Below are positions 33,961 to 42,072 of a stretch of 64,000 nt of DNA, one piece after another. The notes beneath the pieces were generated by a model. That model was not told where the DNA came from, did not search any database, and saw nothing but the letters and a program-made list of their open reading frames with translations. The translations under genes and the position numbers were made by a program. Location: positions 42,530 to 106,529 of the forward strand of contig CAYFZO010000004.1 in the NCBI GenBank assembly GCA_964347615.1. Direction: 5' to 3'. Source of the stretch: CAYFZO01 sp964347615 (GTDB lineage: Bacteria > Pseudomonadota > Gammaproteobacteria > Poriferisulfidales > Oxydemutatoraceae). Position 1 is the first letter of the stretch; every line of letters starts with the position of its first letter.

Positions 33961-35183
33961 CGTGCTGTTTCCTCCAGTTGACATGAAGTTTCCTGCTTGT
34001 CGTAGCCCAAGGTGTCGAGCGTCGAACGTTCGTGCAGGAATTGGCGTTGCGGCGACACCGACACCAGCGACTTGGGAGAAGTCAGCAGTATCGGTTGACG
34101 CAGTTGCAGGTTCCACGGGCGAAACGACATTTTCTGCCCTTTGTAGCCCGCAAATTCAAAGCGCTTGCCGCGGACGTAGCTTGCGATGCGTTCACCGTCG
34201 GCCGAGTTCGTGCGGGTAACCGCTTCGCCGATGATGCGCACCGCCGACCACGTGGCGTAATCCTTTTCCGACATCTTGTGCCCGAAGTTTCTGAAGAAGC
34301 GGCTTTGTATCTGTGCCGCTCCCCATTGCTCGTGGCTGCGGTGCCAAGCGACCGGGGTCAGTCCCTGGGTGCCGGCGACCAAGCGCGGCGTCCAGGTGCG
34401 GTAGATCAGGTATTCGCCGAATTCGCCGATGACGTCGGCGACGATGAGCACGTCGTAATCAACGTCCTGGGTGAACAGCGGGACGATCGAGGCCGCGGTG
34501 CGGCGCATGTCGGGGCCGTATTCCCACGGCTTCTCGGCGACGATCTTGCCGCCGAACTTCTTCGCCGCGCGGCGCACCGCCGCGGCGAAGTTGACGTCGT
34601 CGTCCCTGCGTCCGACGACCAGCAGCCACCGGTTCCACTTCTTGGCGATCAGGTACTGCGCGAGCGCGTCGGCGCGCATCGAATGGCTCGGCGCGACGTG
34701 CAGCACGTTGCGGCGGCAATCGGTGGTACGCAGGCGGTCGTCGCCGGCACCGACGTTGTAGAACCACGATTGCTTGCCTTGTTCGGAGTCGGCCATCGCA
34801 AGCAGATCGGCGGCGCCGACGTCGAGGATGAAGTGTCGCGTGCCGTTGGAGAATTCCTTCTCGAACGCTTCCTGCACGTCGTCGTCGGGAGCGAGGATGA
34901 AGTTGTCGAGCGCGTAGCGGTGGCCGAGAAATTGGCCGGTGGTATTGTTGTCCTTGATGCCTTGCTTTCCGCCGCGCACGCCGTCGTCTTCGGGCGGCAG
35001 CTCGAGGTTCGACAGTTTCGGCGGCACTTCGGCGGCGTGCTTGACGTAGGCCATTTTGACCGTCTGTTCGGTTCTGGCGCCGGTGCGGGTTGCGTCCGCG
35101 GAAGCCGCAAATGCAACGAGCAAGGCAGCGAACGCGAGGGTTGCAACGATATAGCGGGTTCGGTTGTCGGTGTCTTCGAACAT
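33957..35183 (-). CDS. PQQ-associated ABC substrate-binding protein (ped/lut-like)
   Basis: A 408-residue periplasmic binding protein of the branched-chain-amino-acid-receptor fold used in PQQ-linked ABC systems. Features are a signal helix (YIVATLAFAALLVAFAAS), VKMAYVKHA, a probable linker NNTTGQFLGHRYALDNF, LDVGAADLLAMAD, WRTTDCRRNVLH-like RTTDCRRNVLHVAPS, and NRWLLVVGRRDDD. It starts the four-gene minus-strand operon binding protein - propeller - ATPase - permease. In lut the equivalent LutA is proposed to bind the lanthanide-loaded ligand; that is an analogy here. Confidence 0.85.
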   Translation of the reverse strand: MFEDTDNRTRYIVATLAFAALLVAFAASADATRTGARTEQTVKMAYVKHAAEVPPKLSNLELPPEDDGVRGGKQGIKDNNTTGQFLGHRYALDNFILAPDDDVQEAFEKEFSNGTRHFILDVGAADLLAMADSEQGKQSWFYNVGAGDDRLRTTDCRRNVLHVAPSHSMRADALAQYLIAKKWNRWLLVVGRRDDDVNFAAAVRRAAKKFGGKIVAEKPWEYGPDMRRTAASIVPLFTQDVDYDVLIVADVIGEFGEYLIYRTWTPRLVAGTQGLTPVAWHRSHEQWGAAQIQSRFFRNFGHKMSEKDYATWSAVRIIGEAVTRTNSADGERIASYVRGKRFEFAGYKGQKMSFRPWNLQLRQPILLTSPKSLVSVSPQRQFLHERSTLDTLGYDKQETSCQLEETAR

Positions 35184-35297
35184 GGCGTTGTATCCGTGCG
35201 GTCGTGAGTCACCGCCCGCGTCGTCCGCCGGGACGACGCTTCAAGCGGATGAGGCAATGATACTATAAGCGCGTTGTTGCGATAAAGGTTGCTCGAC

Positions 35298-36086
35298 GTG
35301 ACGGACTTCAAAAATTTGACCGGTAAAAATTTGACCGGTAAAAGTTTGACCGGCAAGAATTTGACCGGCGAAAACGAAGTGTACCCGGTGCACGCGTTGC
35401 TGATGCAGTGGCTGATTTTTGCCACGGTGCTCGCGGTCTCCCTGTGGATTGCTTGGGATCATCAACTGGTGCAGGACGTGGTGCGCACCGACCCGACCGG
35501 GCTTTCCCTGGTCATCGCTGCAATCTTTTTCGGCGGCACCGCACACTGCGCGGCGCGCAGCTTGTTCTTGTCTTCGCAACTGAACGAACTCGGCGTTCTC
35601 ATCTCCGGTGCGGACGACCTGCGTTTCGCCGACGGCCAGCTGTGTTTCGGCGAACGTCCGGTGAAGCATTCCCTGGTCAGCGACTACGTCGCCGGCGTTT
35701 GGCAACGGAAGATTTCCGCCGCCGGCGACGCGGCGCGTCTCGAGGACGTGTTGATCGAGAAAGCGACCGGTACCCACGAGACCGGGTGGTTCTTCGCCGC
35801 CCTGCTGATCAAGCTCGGGTTGCTCGGCACGGTCGTCGGTTTCATCCTGATGCTGACCTCGGTGTCGGGTTCCTTGTCTTTCGATCCTTCCCAAGTGCAC
35901 GTGCTGTTCGCCGAAATGACGCGCGGCATGAGGGTCGCGTTGGATACCACGTTGGTCGGACTGCTCGGCACCATGCTGCTCGGTTTTCAATACCTGATGC
36001 TCGACCGCGGCGCCGACCGCTTACTGGCGAGCACGGTGAATTTCACCGAGTCCCTGTGCAGCAACAGACCCGCGCGCGGCGCGTAG
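35298..36086 (+). CDS. MotA/TolQ/ExbB-type proton-channel protein
   Basis: A 262-residue inner-membrane protein. The N-terminus encodes four LTGK/E pentapeptides, then helix LLMQWLIFATVLAVSLWIAW, a second helix near LVIAAIFFGGTAH, a cytoplasmic segment, and the paired helices LLIKLGLLGTVVGFILML and ALDTTLVGLLGTMLLGF. The conserved Thr/Gly pattern of the last two marks the ExbB/TolQ/MotA domain. The GTG at 35298, nine bases after AAAGG, is preferred to TTG 35289. It starts a five-gene operon divergent from the PQQ-associated ABC cluster, and its partner is the next gene. Confidence 0.85.
   Translation: MTDFKNLTGKNLTGKSLTGKNLTGENEVYPVHALLMQWLIFATVLAVSLWIAWDHQLVQDVVRTDPTGLSLVIAAIFFGGTAHCAARSLFLSSQLNELGVLISGADDLRFADGQLCFGERPVKHSLVSDYVAGVWQRKISAAGDAARLEDVLIEKATGTHETGWFFAALLIKLGLLGTVVGFILMLTSVSGSLSFDPSQVHVLFAEMTRGMRVALDTTLVGLLGTMLLGFQYLMLDRGADRLLASTVNFTESLCSNRPARGA
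35313..35372 (+). repeat. Four 15-bp tandem repeats in the ExbB-like gene
   Basis: Four in-frame copies of AATTTGACCGGTAAA-like units encode NLTGK, NLTGK, SLTGK and NLTGE at the extreme N-terminus. Copy number could vary among strains without a frameshift. Confidence 0.9.
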
Positions 36087-36100
36087 ACGAAACAAGGACG

Positions 36101-36709
36101 ATGGCGTTCATGCGGAAAAAACGGGCGAGCGAGATAGACCCGTTCACCGATTTGCTGTTCAACGCGTTGTTGATTTTCACTTTCCTGTTTCTGGTCACGA
36201 TCATGTTTCTGAATCCTCCGGCGAAAACCGGCGCGGTTGAGTTGAAAGCCGAGTACATCGTGACGGTGAAGTGGCCGGACAACGTCCCCGACGACGTCGA
36301 TACCTGGGTCGAGGATCCCGACGGGCGGATCGTCTGGTTCAGGAACACCGAGGATGGGTTCATGCACCTTGACCGGGACGACCGAGGTCTCGCCAACGAC
36401 GTGCTGGAGGTTGACGGTCGACAGGTCATCAACCCGATCAACCAGGAAATCGTGACGTTTCGCCGGGTGGTGCCCGGGGAATACGTCGTGAATCTCCACT
36501 ACTACAAGTCGAACACCAACCAGCCGGTGACCGCCGAAGTCAGCTTCGCCCGGGTCAACCCGGTGCTTGAGATTCTGTACTACGCAAAGGTCAAGCTTGA
36601 GTCGGTGGGCGACGAACGCACCGCGGTGCGTTTCCGCGTGACCTCGGACGGCAGCGTCGCCGACGTCAACACCTTGCACAAGTCCTTGGTCAACGTGGGG
36701 ACCGGATGA
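36101..36709 (+). CDS. ExbD-like protein with single N-terminal helix
   Basis: A 202-residue protein that starts MAFMRKKRASEIDPFTD. One membrane helix (LLFNALLIFTFLFLVTIMF) comes next, then a periplasmic domain of about 160 residues (VTVKWPDNVPDDVDTWVED, FRRVVPGEYVVNLHYY). Asp17 just before the helix matches the proton-carrying Asp of ExbD/TolR/MotB. The large periplasmic domain is unlike the short ExbD tail, so it may contact a specific envelope partner such as the lipoprotein encoded two genes later. A 4-bp overlap with the next gene shows coupling. Confidence 0.75.
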   Translation: MAFMRKKRASEIDPFTDLLFNALLIFTFLFLVTIMFLNPPAKTGAVELKAEYIVTVKWPDNVPDDVDTWVEDPDGRIVWFRNTEDGFMHLDRDDRGLANDVLEVDGRQVINPINQEIVTFRRVVPGEYVVNLHYYKSNTNQPVTAEVSFARVNPVLEILYYAKVKLESVGDERTAVRFRVTSDGSVADVNTLHKSLVNVGTG

Positions 36710-37218
36710 GCGGCGCGACCTTCGGCATCACCGTCGCTTACGTTGCGCTTGCGGTGTTGCTGCTGAGCTTGAACGTCTATTCGCGCTGGCCGGCGTGGAT
36801 CAAGCTGAGCGCCATCGTTCTCACCGGCGCGCTTTACTACGTGACCTATCTGTCGCTTGAAGGCTTGAGCGGGTGGCCCGTGCGTGGGTCTTTGCCGAAG
36901 GAGTTCGTGATGCTGTCGGGGTACGTCAAGGAACCCAGCAAGGCCAGCGGCGACAAGGGGGAGGTGTACCTGTGGGTGTTGTCGCTCGAGAAAGAGCGCG
37001 TGAGTTCCGCGCCGCGCGGCTACCACCTGCCTTATTCTCCGCTGTTGCACCGTGAAATCGAAGAAGCCGGCAAACGTCTGCGCCGGGGCATCAAGCAGCT
37101 GGGTAAGACCGAAACGATCAAGACCCAGGCGCAAGAGGGGGATCAAACTTGGATCGACGAGCACGTCGAGCGCATCGTGATTTACGACCTGCCCGACCCC
37201 GAATTGCCCGAGAAGTGA
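36706..37218 (+). CDS. Membrane protein of unknown function in the ExbBD-like operon
   Basis: 170 residues with two N-terminal membrane helices (VAYVALAVLLLSLNVY, KLSAIVLTGALYYVTYL), then a soluble charged domain (FVMLSGYVKEPS, GEVYLWVLSLEKE, RIVIYDLPDPELPEK). Similar short proteins occur beside ExbB/ExbD-like genes in other bacteria as far as I recall, but none has a known role. It overlaps its neighbours by 4 bp on both sides. Confidence 0.65.
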   Translation: MSGATFGITVAYVALAVLLLSLNVYSRWPAWIKLSAIVLTGALYYVTYLSLEGLSGWPVRGSLPKEFVMLSGYVKEPSKASGDKGEVYLWVLSLEKERVSSAPRGYHLPYSPLLHREIEEAGKRLRRGIKQLGKTETIKTQAQEGDQTWIDEHVERIVIYDLPDPELPEK

Positions 37219-37919
37219 ACGTCGCGCGTCATTTCGCCGTCGTCGCGGCGTGCGTCTTGCTGGCGGCGTGCGGGAACGAGCCTCCTCAGGGGTATTTTCC
37301 CCTCGAACGAGGTCTGTCCTGGTGGTATGAAGTCGAAAGAGTCACCCCGAAGGAACGCCGCGAAAGCCGGTTGCAGATCACCAATCTCGGTGAGCGCGAG
37401 TTCGAAGGCAGGGTTTATTCCGTGCGCAAGACCAACACCGGCAATTTTTATTATCTGCAACGGCACGACGACGGCATCGTGCGGGTGTCGAAGCGCACCA
37501 TCGACGAGCCGCGCCCGCGTCCGGGAATGCAGAAGCGCTACGTGATCAAGTACCCCGTCAAGGTCGGAACCGATTGGTCGTACCAAGTCGAGCCGCATCT
37601 GCTCGAGCGTCCGTTTGAGACCAAAAGGAGGACGCTCAAGCGGTGGATAGATTACGAGATGGAATGGCGCATCGAAGCGACCGACGCGAAAGTCGAGACG
37701 CCGGCGGGACGTTTCGAGGGATGCTTGCACCTGCGCGGGACGGCGACGATCGAAGTGCCCCGCGCGCTGAGCATCGCTAGGGACAAGGTGACCTTCACCA
37801 CCGACGAGTGGTACGCGCCGGACGTCGGTCTGGTGCGTCTTGAGCACCAGGAGCTGGAAAATTCGGACCAGCTCTTCGGCGGATCAATTACAATGGCGCT
37901 GTCCGAGTTCGAGTATTGA
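37215..37919 (+). CDS. Predicted outer-membrane lipoprotein of the ExbBD-like operon
   Basis: A 234-residue lipoprotein from GTG 37215, overlapping the previous stop (GTGA). The lipobox is LLAACG, with Gly at +2 after the Cys, which favours outer-membrane sorting. The mature part begins NEPPQGYFPLERGLSWWYEV and has a beta-rich body (RVYSVRKTNTGNFYYL, WYAPDVGLVRLEHQ), similar in style to DUF-type carrier lipoproteins. It would be the envelope target of the proton-driven ExbBD-like pair, by inference from gene order. Confidence 0.7.
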   Translation: MNVARHFAVVAACVLLAACGNEPPQGYFPLERGLSWWYEVERVTPKERRESRLQITNLGEREFEGRVYSVRKTNTGNFYYLQRHDDGIVRVSKRTIDEPRPRPGMQKRYVIKYPVKVGTDWSYQVEPHLLERPFETKRRTLKRWIDYEMEWRIEATDAKVETPAGRFEGCLHLRGTATIEVPRALSIARDKVTFTTDEWYAPDVGLVRLEHQELENSDQLFGGSITMALSEFEY

Positions 37920-37930
37920 AAGAAGCGGGG

Positions 37931-38830
37931 ATGAACGGGCAGAGCGCAATCGTCGGCGTCGTGGCCGGCATGGTTTTCACGGTGCAGGCGTTCGCCGCCG
38001 AGACCGGCGCCGTGATGAGCAGGGAGCAGGCGCAGGGATACATTGCGCGGGCTTTCTCGAACGTCGAGGTCAGCGAGGTCAGGCGCGCGGCGATTCCCGG
38101 CGTGTACGAGGTGATTTCCGAAGGGAACGTGTATTACCTGAGCGGCGACGGCGGATTCATGCTCGCCGGCACGCCGTACGAATTGAAGCGCAACGCGGCG
38201 CTGAGCGAACGGGTTCGCAACGCCGCCGACGCGCTCAAGCCCACGCCGATTCCCGGGGTCTACGAGCTGGTTTTCGGCGGCAAAGTCCATTACCTGAGCA
38301 AGGACGGCGGTTTCGCGCTGGTCGGCGTACTCTACGACTTGAAGTCGGACCTTAACTTGACCGAGCAAGTGCACAATGAGATGCGCCGCGACGCCGTCGC
38401 GCAGATAGAAGACGCCGGAGTCATCGTCTATTCGCCGCCGCGGCACCGTTACACGGTCAACGTTTTTTCCGACCCCGACTGCCCTTATTGCCGGAAGTTT
38501 CACAGCCAGATCGACGAGTACGCTCAGCTCGGCATCCGCGTCAGGTATCTGCTGACGCCGCTGCTCGGTGCGCAGGCACGTGCGCAGGCGATCGGCGTGT
38601 GGTGTTCGCAAGACCGTCGCGCGGCGCTGGACCGCGCCAAGCGCGGCGAGCCGGTCGAGCGCGGCGACTGCAAGCACCCGATCGACGACAACCTTGCGCT
38701 CGGCGAACTGGTCGGGCTCTACGCGACGCCGACGGTGCTGCTCGAGAACGGCAAACTGATTACCGGCTACCGCCCGCCGGTCGAGTTGCTGCAGATCATC
38801 AAGGAAGAGGGGATACAACCCCGCACCTGA
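37931..38830 (+). CDS. DsbC/DsbG-like disulfide isomerase with doubled N-terminal domain
   Basis: A 299-residue secreted thioredoxin-fold protein with a signal near VQAFAAE. Two successive copies of the DsbC dimerisation-type unit follow: IPGVYEVISEGNVYYLSGDGG and then IPGVYELVFGGKVHYLSKDGG (19-residue cores). The thioredoxin domain has FSDPDCPYCRKF (active-site CPYC), a second Cys pair (VWCSQD, RGDCKH) and the cis-Pro loop YATPTVLLENGK. Normal DsbC is about 215 mature residues with one such unit. ATG 37931 is used; TTG 37916 overlaps the upstream stop. Its presence suggests that a cysteine-bearing envelope protein is matured here. Confidence 0.85.
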   Translation: MNGQSAIVGVVAGMVFTVQAFAAETGAVMSREQAQGYIARAFSNVEVSEVRRAAIPGVYEVISEGNVYYLSGDGGFMLAGTPYELKRNAALSERVRNAADALKPTPIPGVYELVFGGKVHYLSKDGGFALVGVLYDLKSDLNLTEQVHNEMRRDAVAQIEDAGVIVYSPPRHRYTVNVFSDPDCPYCRKFHSQIDEYAQLGIRVRYLLTPLLGAQARAQAIGVWCSQDRRAALDRAKRGEPVERGDCKHPIDDNLALGELVGLYATPTVLLENGKLITGYRPPVELLQIIKEEGIQPRT

Positions 38831-39141
38831 TCCTGCGTTCGCCTCCACGTTCGCCTCCGTTACGGCCAGCTTGGCCAACCTGGGCTGTACGCGACGCCGC
38901 CGGTGCTGCTCGAGAACGGCAAACCGATTACCGGCTATCGCCCGCCGGTCGAGTGGCTGCAAGTCATCAAGGAAGAGGGGATGAACCCCGCACCTGACCC
39001 TGCGTTCGTCTCCGCTACGGCCAAGGCTCGGCATCCGCGCCAAGTATTTGCCAATGCCTATTTGCCGATGCCTATTTGCTGGGGCCTATTTGCTGACGCC
39101 GCTGCTCGGCGCGCAGGCACGTGGCGTTCGCAAGACCGGCT
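38831..39141 (+). repeat. Degraded mosaic of dsbC 3'-end duplicates
   Basis: 38872-39000 repeats the end of the DsbC-like gene (LYATP..VLLENGKPITGYRPPVEW). 39025-39140 repeats an earlier stretch (LGIRV..YLLTPLLGAQA) in scrambled order, with short repeats of TATTTGCCGATGCC in between. No start codon or complete frame exists, so it is a duplication scar in the tail-to-tail spacer. Confidence 0.85.
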
Positions 39142-39834
39142 TCAGGTCCGTGCGGCCACGGACGCGTCGACCCACAGCCGGTACCACGGGCTCTTCAGGC
39201 GGTCGGCGCACGAGGCGAGTTGCCTCTCGTAAGTGCGCATGCGCTTCTGAACTTTCCTGGCCACCGGCGGAAGCCATGATTTTTTGAGATAGCTTTTTTT
39301 ACGGTAGCCGTTCCAGCCCTCGTGGTAGGCGAGGTAGAGGTTGTAAGCGTCGTTCGGCGAGATGCCGAGCGTCTTGACGCTTTTGTTGTTGTACCACCCC
39401 ATGAAGTCCACAGCGTCGGCGAAGCTGTTGCGGCGCACGAACCACCTGCCGGTCTCTTTCTTGTATTGCTTCCAAGCGGCGTCGGTCGCCTGCGCGTAAC
39501 CGTACGCCGACGTCGGTCTTTTCCACGGGATGAAACCGAACAGCTTTTTACGCTCGGGTCTGGCGTTGGCCTTGAACGAGGATTCCTGATGAATGAAAGC
39601 CAGGGTCAACGCGACCGGCATGTTCCAGCGTTTCTGCGCTTTGATTGCGGCGTGGTACCAAGCGCCGCGGTCTTCGAGAATCGCACAAGCGTTGCTGACG
39701 TCGGGCGGCGGCGGCGACGCGCAGCCTGTGGCGAGCAAGGCCGCCGCCGGAAGCAAGAGGTACAAGCCTCGGCGCGTTGCGGCTTTTCCGAGGCTGCGTG
39801 CAAGCCCGACGCGGGTTGTCTTCGGCGGCGTCAC
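39142..39834 (-). CDS. Lytic transglycosylase-like lipoprotein
   Basis: A 230-residue protein of the SLT type with lipobox LLATGC. The catalytic Glu is in TLAFIHQESSFKANA, followed by SAYGYAQATDAAW and GWYNNKS, then a Tyr-rich ending (YNLYLAYHEGWNGY) characteristic of peptidoglycan transglycosylases. It likely cleaves the glycan strand at the outer-membrane face. The start overlaps the stop of the small upstream lipoprotein by 4 bp. Confidence 0.85.
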   Translation of the reverse strand: MTPPKTTRVGLARSLGKAATRRGLYLLLPAAALLATGCASPPPPDVSNACAILEDRGAWYHAAIKAQKRWNMPVALTLAFIHQESSFKANARPERKKLFGFIPWKRPTSAYGYAQATDAAWKQYKKETGRWFVRRNSFADAVDFMGWYNNKSVKTLGISPNDAYNLYLAYHEGWNGYRKKSYLKKSWLPPVARKVQKRMRTYERQLASCADRLKSPWYRLWVDASVAART

Positions 39835-40187
39835 GGTTGCACGTTGCAGATGTACAGCCTGAAGTTCTGGGCGCCGTCGGTGATTTCACCCGAGGCCGCG
39901 ACGGTGTCGGCACCGACCTCAACCGCCAGCTCGCGCGCTTTCGTCAGCAGTTCCCCCTTGATCCTCTCGTCTTTGTCGCCCGGCAGGAAATCTCTTCCCG
40001 CCGACACTTTTGCGGTGCCGAGATGCCGGCATTTGACGGCGTCCGTGAGCGTCGTGGCCTGCACTGCTTCGCTCTCGAGGCTTGGCTGCGGCCCGCACCC
40101 CGCCGCCGCCGCAATCAACGCCGCGGACAGCAACGCGACCGGCCGTACCGAAATGGTTTTCCCGATTCTTTTCGCCGCCGAGCTCAT
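39831..40187 (-). CDS. DUF4156-like small lipoprotein
   Basis: 118 residues with signal and lipobox IAAAAGCG. The mature part has KCRHLGTAKVSAGRDFLPG, LLTKARELAVEVGADTV and a final LYICNVQ with the second cysteine. This matches the pattern of DUF4156 lipoproteins. Function is unknown. It is coupled to proS upstream by a 4-bp overlap, and to the transglycosylase downstream. Confidence 0.75.
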   Translation of the reverse strand: MSSAAKRIGKTISVRPVALLSAALIAAAAGCGPQPSLESEAVQATTLTDAVKCRHLGTAKVSAGRDFLPGDKDERIKGELLTKARELAVEVGADTVAASGEITDGAQNFRLYICNVQP

Positions 40188-41896
40188 GTTTTCGCGCTTT
40201 GCGTCACGTGCGCAACCGCGGCTTGCAACGGAATCATTTCCGCTTGCTTGCTGCGTCTCGCCTTGTATTCGAGCCGGTCGTCCTTCAGGGTGCGTTCGCT
40301 GACGACGAGGCGGTGCGGGATACCGAGCAGGTCGGCGTCGGCGAACATCACGCCGGGGCGAAGGTCGCGGTCGTCCAGCAGCACCTCGACGCCGGCGGCT
40401 TCAAGTTCGTCGTGGAGGCGTTCGGCCGCTTGCCTGACCGCGTTTGAACGCTTGGCGTGCACCGGCGTAATGACGACTTGAAAGGGTGCCATCGGCGCCG
40501 GCCAGACGATGCCGTCGTCGTCGTGGTTCTGCTCGATTGCCGCGGCGACGACGCGGGATACGCCGATGCCGTAACAGCCCATCGTGACGATTTTCGACTC
40601 GCCGTTTTCATCCAGCACCTCAACCTTCATCACCTCGCTGTATTTTCTGCCAAGTTTGAAGATGTGCCCGACCTCGATGCCGCGCTTGATCTTCACTACG
40701 CCGTGCCCGTCGGGGCAGGGTTCGCCGTCTTCGACGTTCCTCAGGTCGGCGACCGCCGGTTCCGGCGCGTCGCGCCCCCAGTTGACACCGGTGTAATGCA
40801 AGCCTTCGCGGTTGGCGCCGCAGACGAAGTCACTCAGCGCCGCCGCGTCGCGGTCGGCGACGACCTTGACCGACTTGTCGAGACCGACCGGGCCGAGCGA
40901 TCCCGGCGGGCAGCCGACGACCTTCAATATCTGCTTCTCGTCGGCGAACGCGAAAGGCTCCGCGATCCACGGATGCTTCTGCGCTTTCGCCGCGTTCAGC
41001 ACGTGGTCTCCGCGCAGGAACAGGGCGACGACGTCGCCGTTTGCGCCCTGGACGAACAAGGCTTTGAGACACTTCGCAGCCGACGTCTTGAGCAGGGCGG
41101 CGAGCGCCTCGATGGTGGTGACGTCCGGCGTGTCCGTGGGTTCGATCGCTTGCGTCGGCGGCGGGCGTTCGCCCGCGGGCGGCGCCGGCACGAGTTCGAC
41201 GTTCGCCGCGTAATCACCGTCGCTCGAGAAAGCAATTGCATCTTCGCCGGCTTCGGCGAGGACGTGGAACTCGTGCGACGCGCTGCCGCCGATCGTGCCG
41301 GTATCGGCGGCGACCGCGCGGTATTCGACGCCGAGCCTGTCGAAGACGCGGGAGTAGGCGTCGAACATCGCACGGTAGGTTTCGTCGAGCGACTCGTCGT
41401 CCAGGTGGAAGGAGTAAGCGTCTTTCATCAGGAACTCCCGCGCGCGCATGACGCCGAAGCGCGGCCTGATCTCGTCGCGGAACTTGGTCTGGATCTGGTA
41501 GTAGTTCACCGGCAGTTGGCGGTAGCTCGTCAGCTCGTTGCGCGCGAGGTGCGTAATCACTTCCTCGTGCGTCGGGCCGAAGACGAAGTCACGCTCGTGG
41601 CGGTCATTGAAACGCAGCAGCTCGGGGCCGTAAGCGTCCCAGCGTCCCGATTCGCGCCACAGTTCGGCGGGTTGAACCGCCGGCATCAGCAACTCGATCG
41701 CGCCTGCCGCCTCCATTTCCTCGCGCACCACCGCTTCGACTTTCCTCAGCACGCGCAGCCCCGTCGGCATCCACAGGTACAACCCGGCAGCGACGCGACG
41801 GATCATGCCCGCGCGCAGCATCAGGCGGTGGCTTGTGATTTCCGCGTCCGCGGGCACTTCCCTGGTGGTTGCGATCGGGAATTGAGAGACGCGCAT
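40184..41896 (-). CDS. proS: Prolyl-tRNA synthetase, bacterial type
   Basis: A 570-residue class II synthetase. Motif 1 and 2 regions are visible (GLYLWMPTGLRVL, FGPTHEEVITHLAR, QTKFRDEIRPRFGVMRAREFLMKDAYSFH in part). The editing insertion of about 180 residues lies between motifs 2 and 3. Motif 3 reads GCYGIGVSRVVAA, and the C-terminal anticodon-binding domain holds VVITPVHAK and LLDDRDLRPG. The length equals the E. coli enzyme. It leads a three-gene minus-strand operon. Confidence 0.97.
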   Translation of the reverse strand: MRVSQFPIATTREVPADAEITSHRLMLRAGMIRRVAAGLYLWMPTGLRVLRKVEAVVREEMEAAGAIELLMPAVQPAELWRESGRWDAYGPELLRFNDRHERDFVFGPTHEEVITHLARNELTSYRQLPVNYYQIQTKFRDEIRPRFGVMRAREFLMKDAYSFHLDDESLDETYRAMFDAYSRVFDRLGVEYRAVAADTGTIGGSASHEFHVLAEAGEDAIAFSSDGDYAANVELVPAPPAGERPPPTQAIEPTDTPDVTTIEALAALLKTSAAKCLKALFVQGANGDVVALFLRGDHVLNAAKAQKHPWIAEPFAFADEKQILKVVGCPPGSLGPVGLDKSVKVVADRDAAALSDFVCGANREGLHYTGVNWGRDAPEPAVADLRNVEDGEPCPDGHGVVKIKRGIEVGHIFKLGRKYSEVMKVEVLDENGESKIVTMGCYGIGVSRVVAAAIEQNHDDDGIVWPAPMAPFQVVITPVHAKRSNAVRQAAERLHDELEAAGVEVLLDDRDLRPGVMFADADLLGIPHRLVVSERTLKDDRLEYKARRSKQAEMIPLQAAVAHVTQSAKT

Positions 41897-42072
41897 GTCG
41901 TTGGTGGCTTTTCAGCGGTGCTTCGATGATTTTTCCGGCGGCGCGCGGGCGCGGTTCGTCTTTGCGCCGTGATTCGGCGTATTCTAGCAGGACGCTTCCC
42001 CGCGGTTTTGCGGTCCGGCGCGTCCGGCGCCGACTTTCCCGAGCTCGGCGTCGTCCGGTGCTGGTAAGATTT

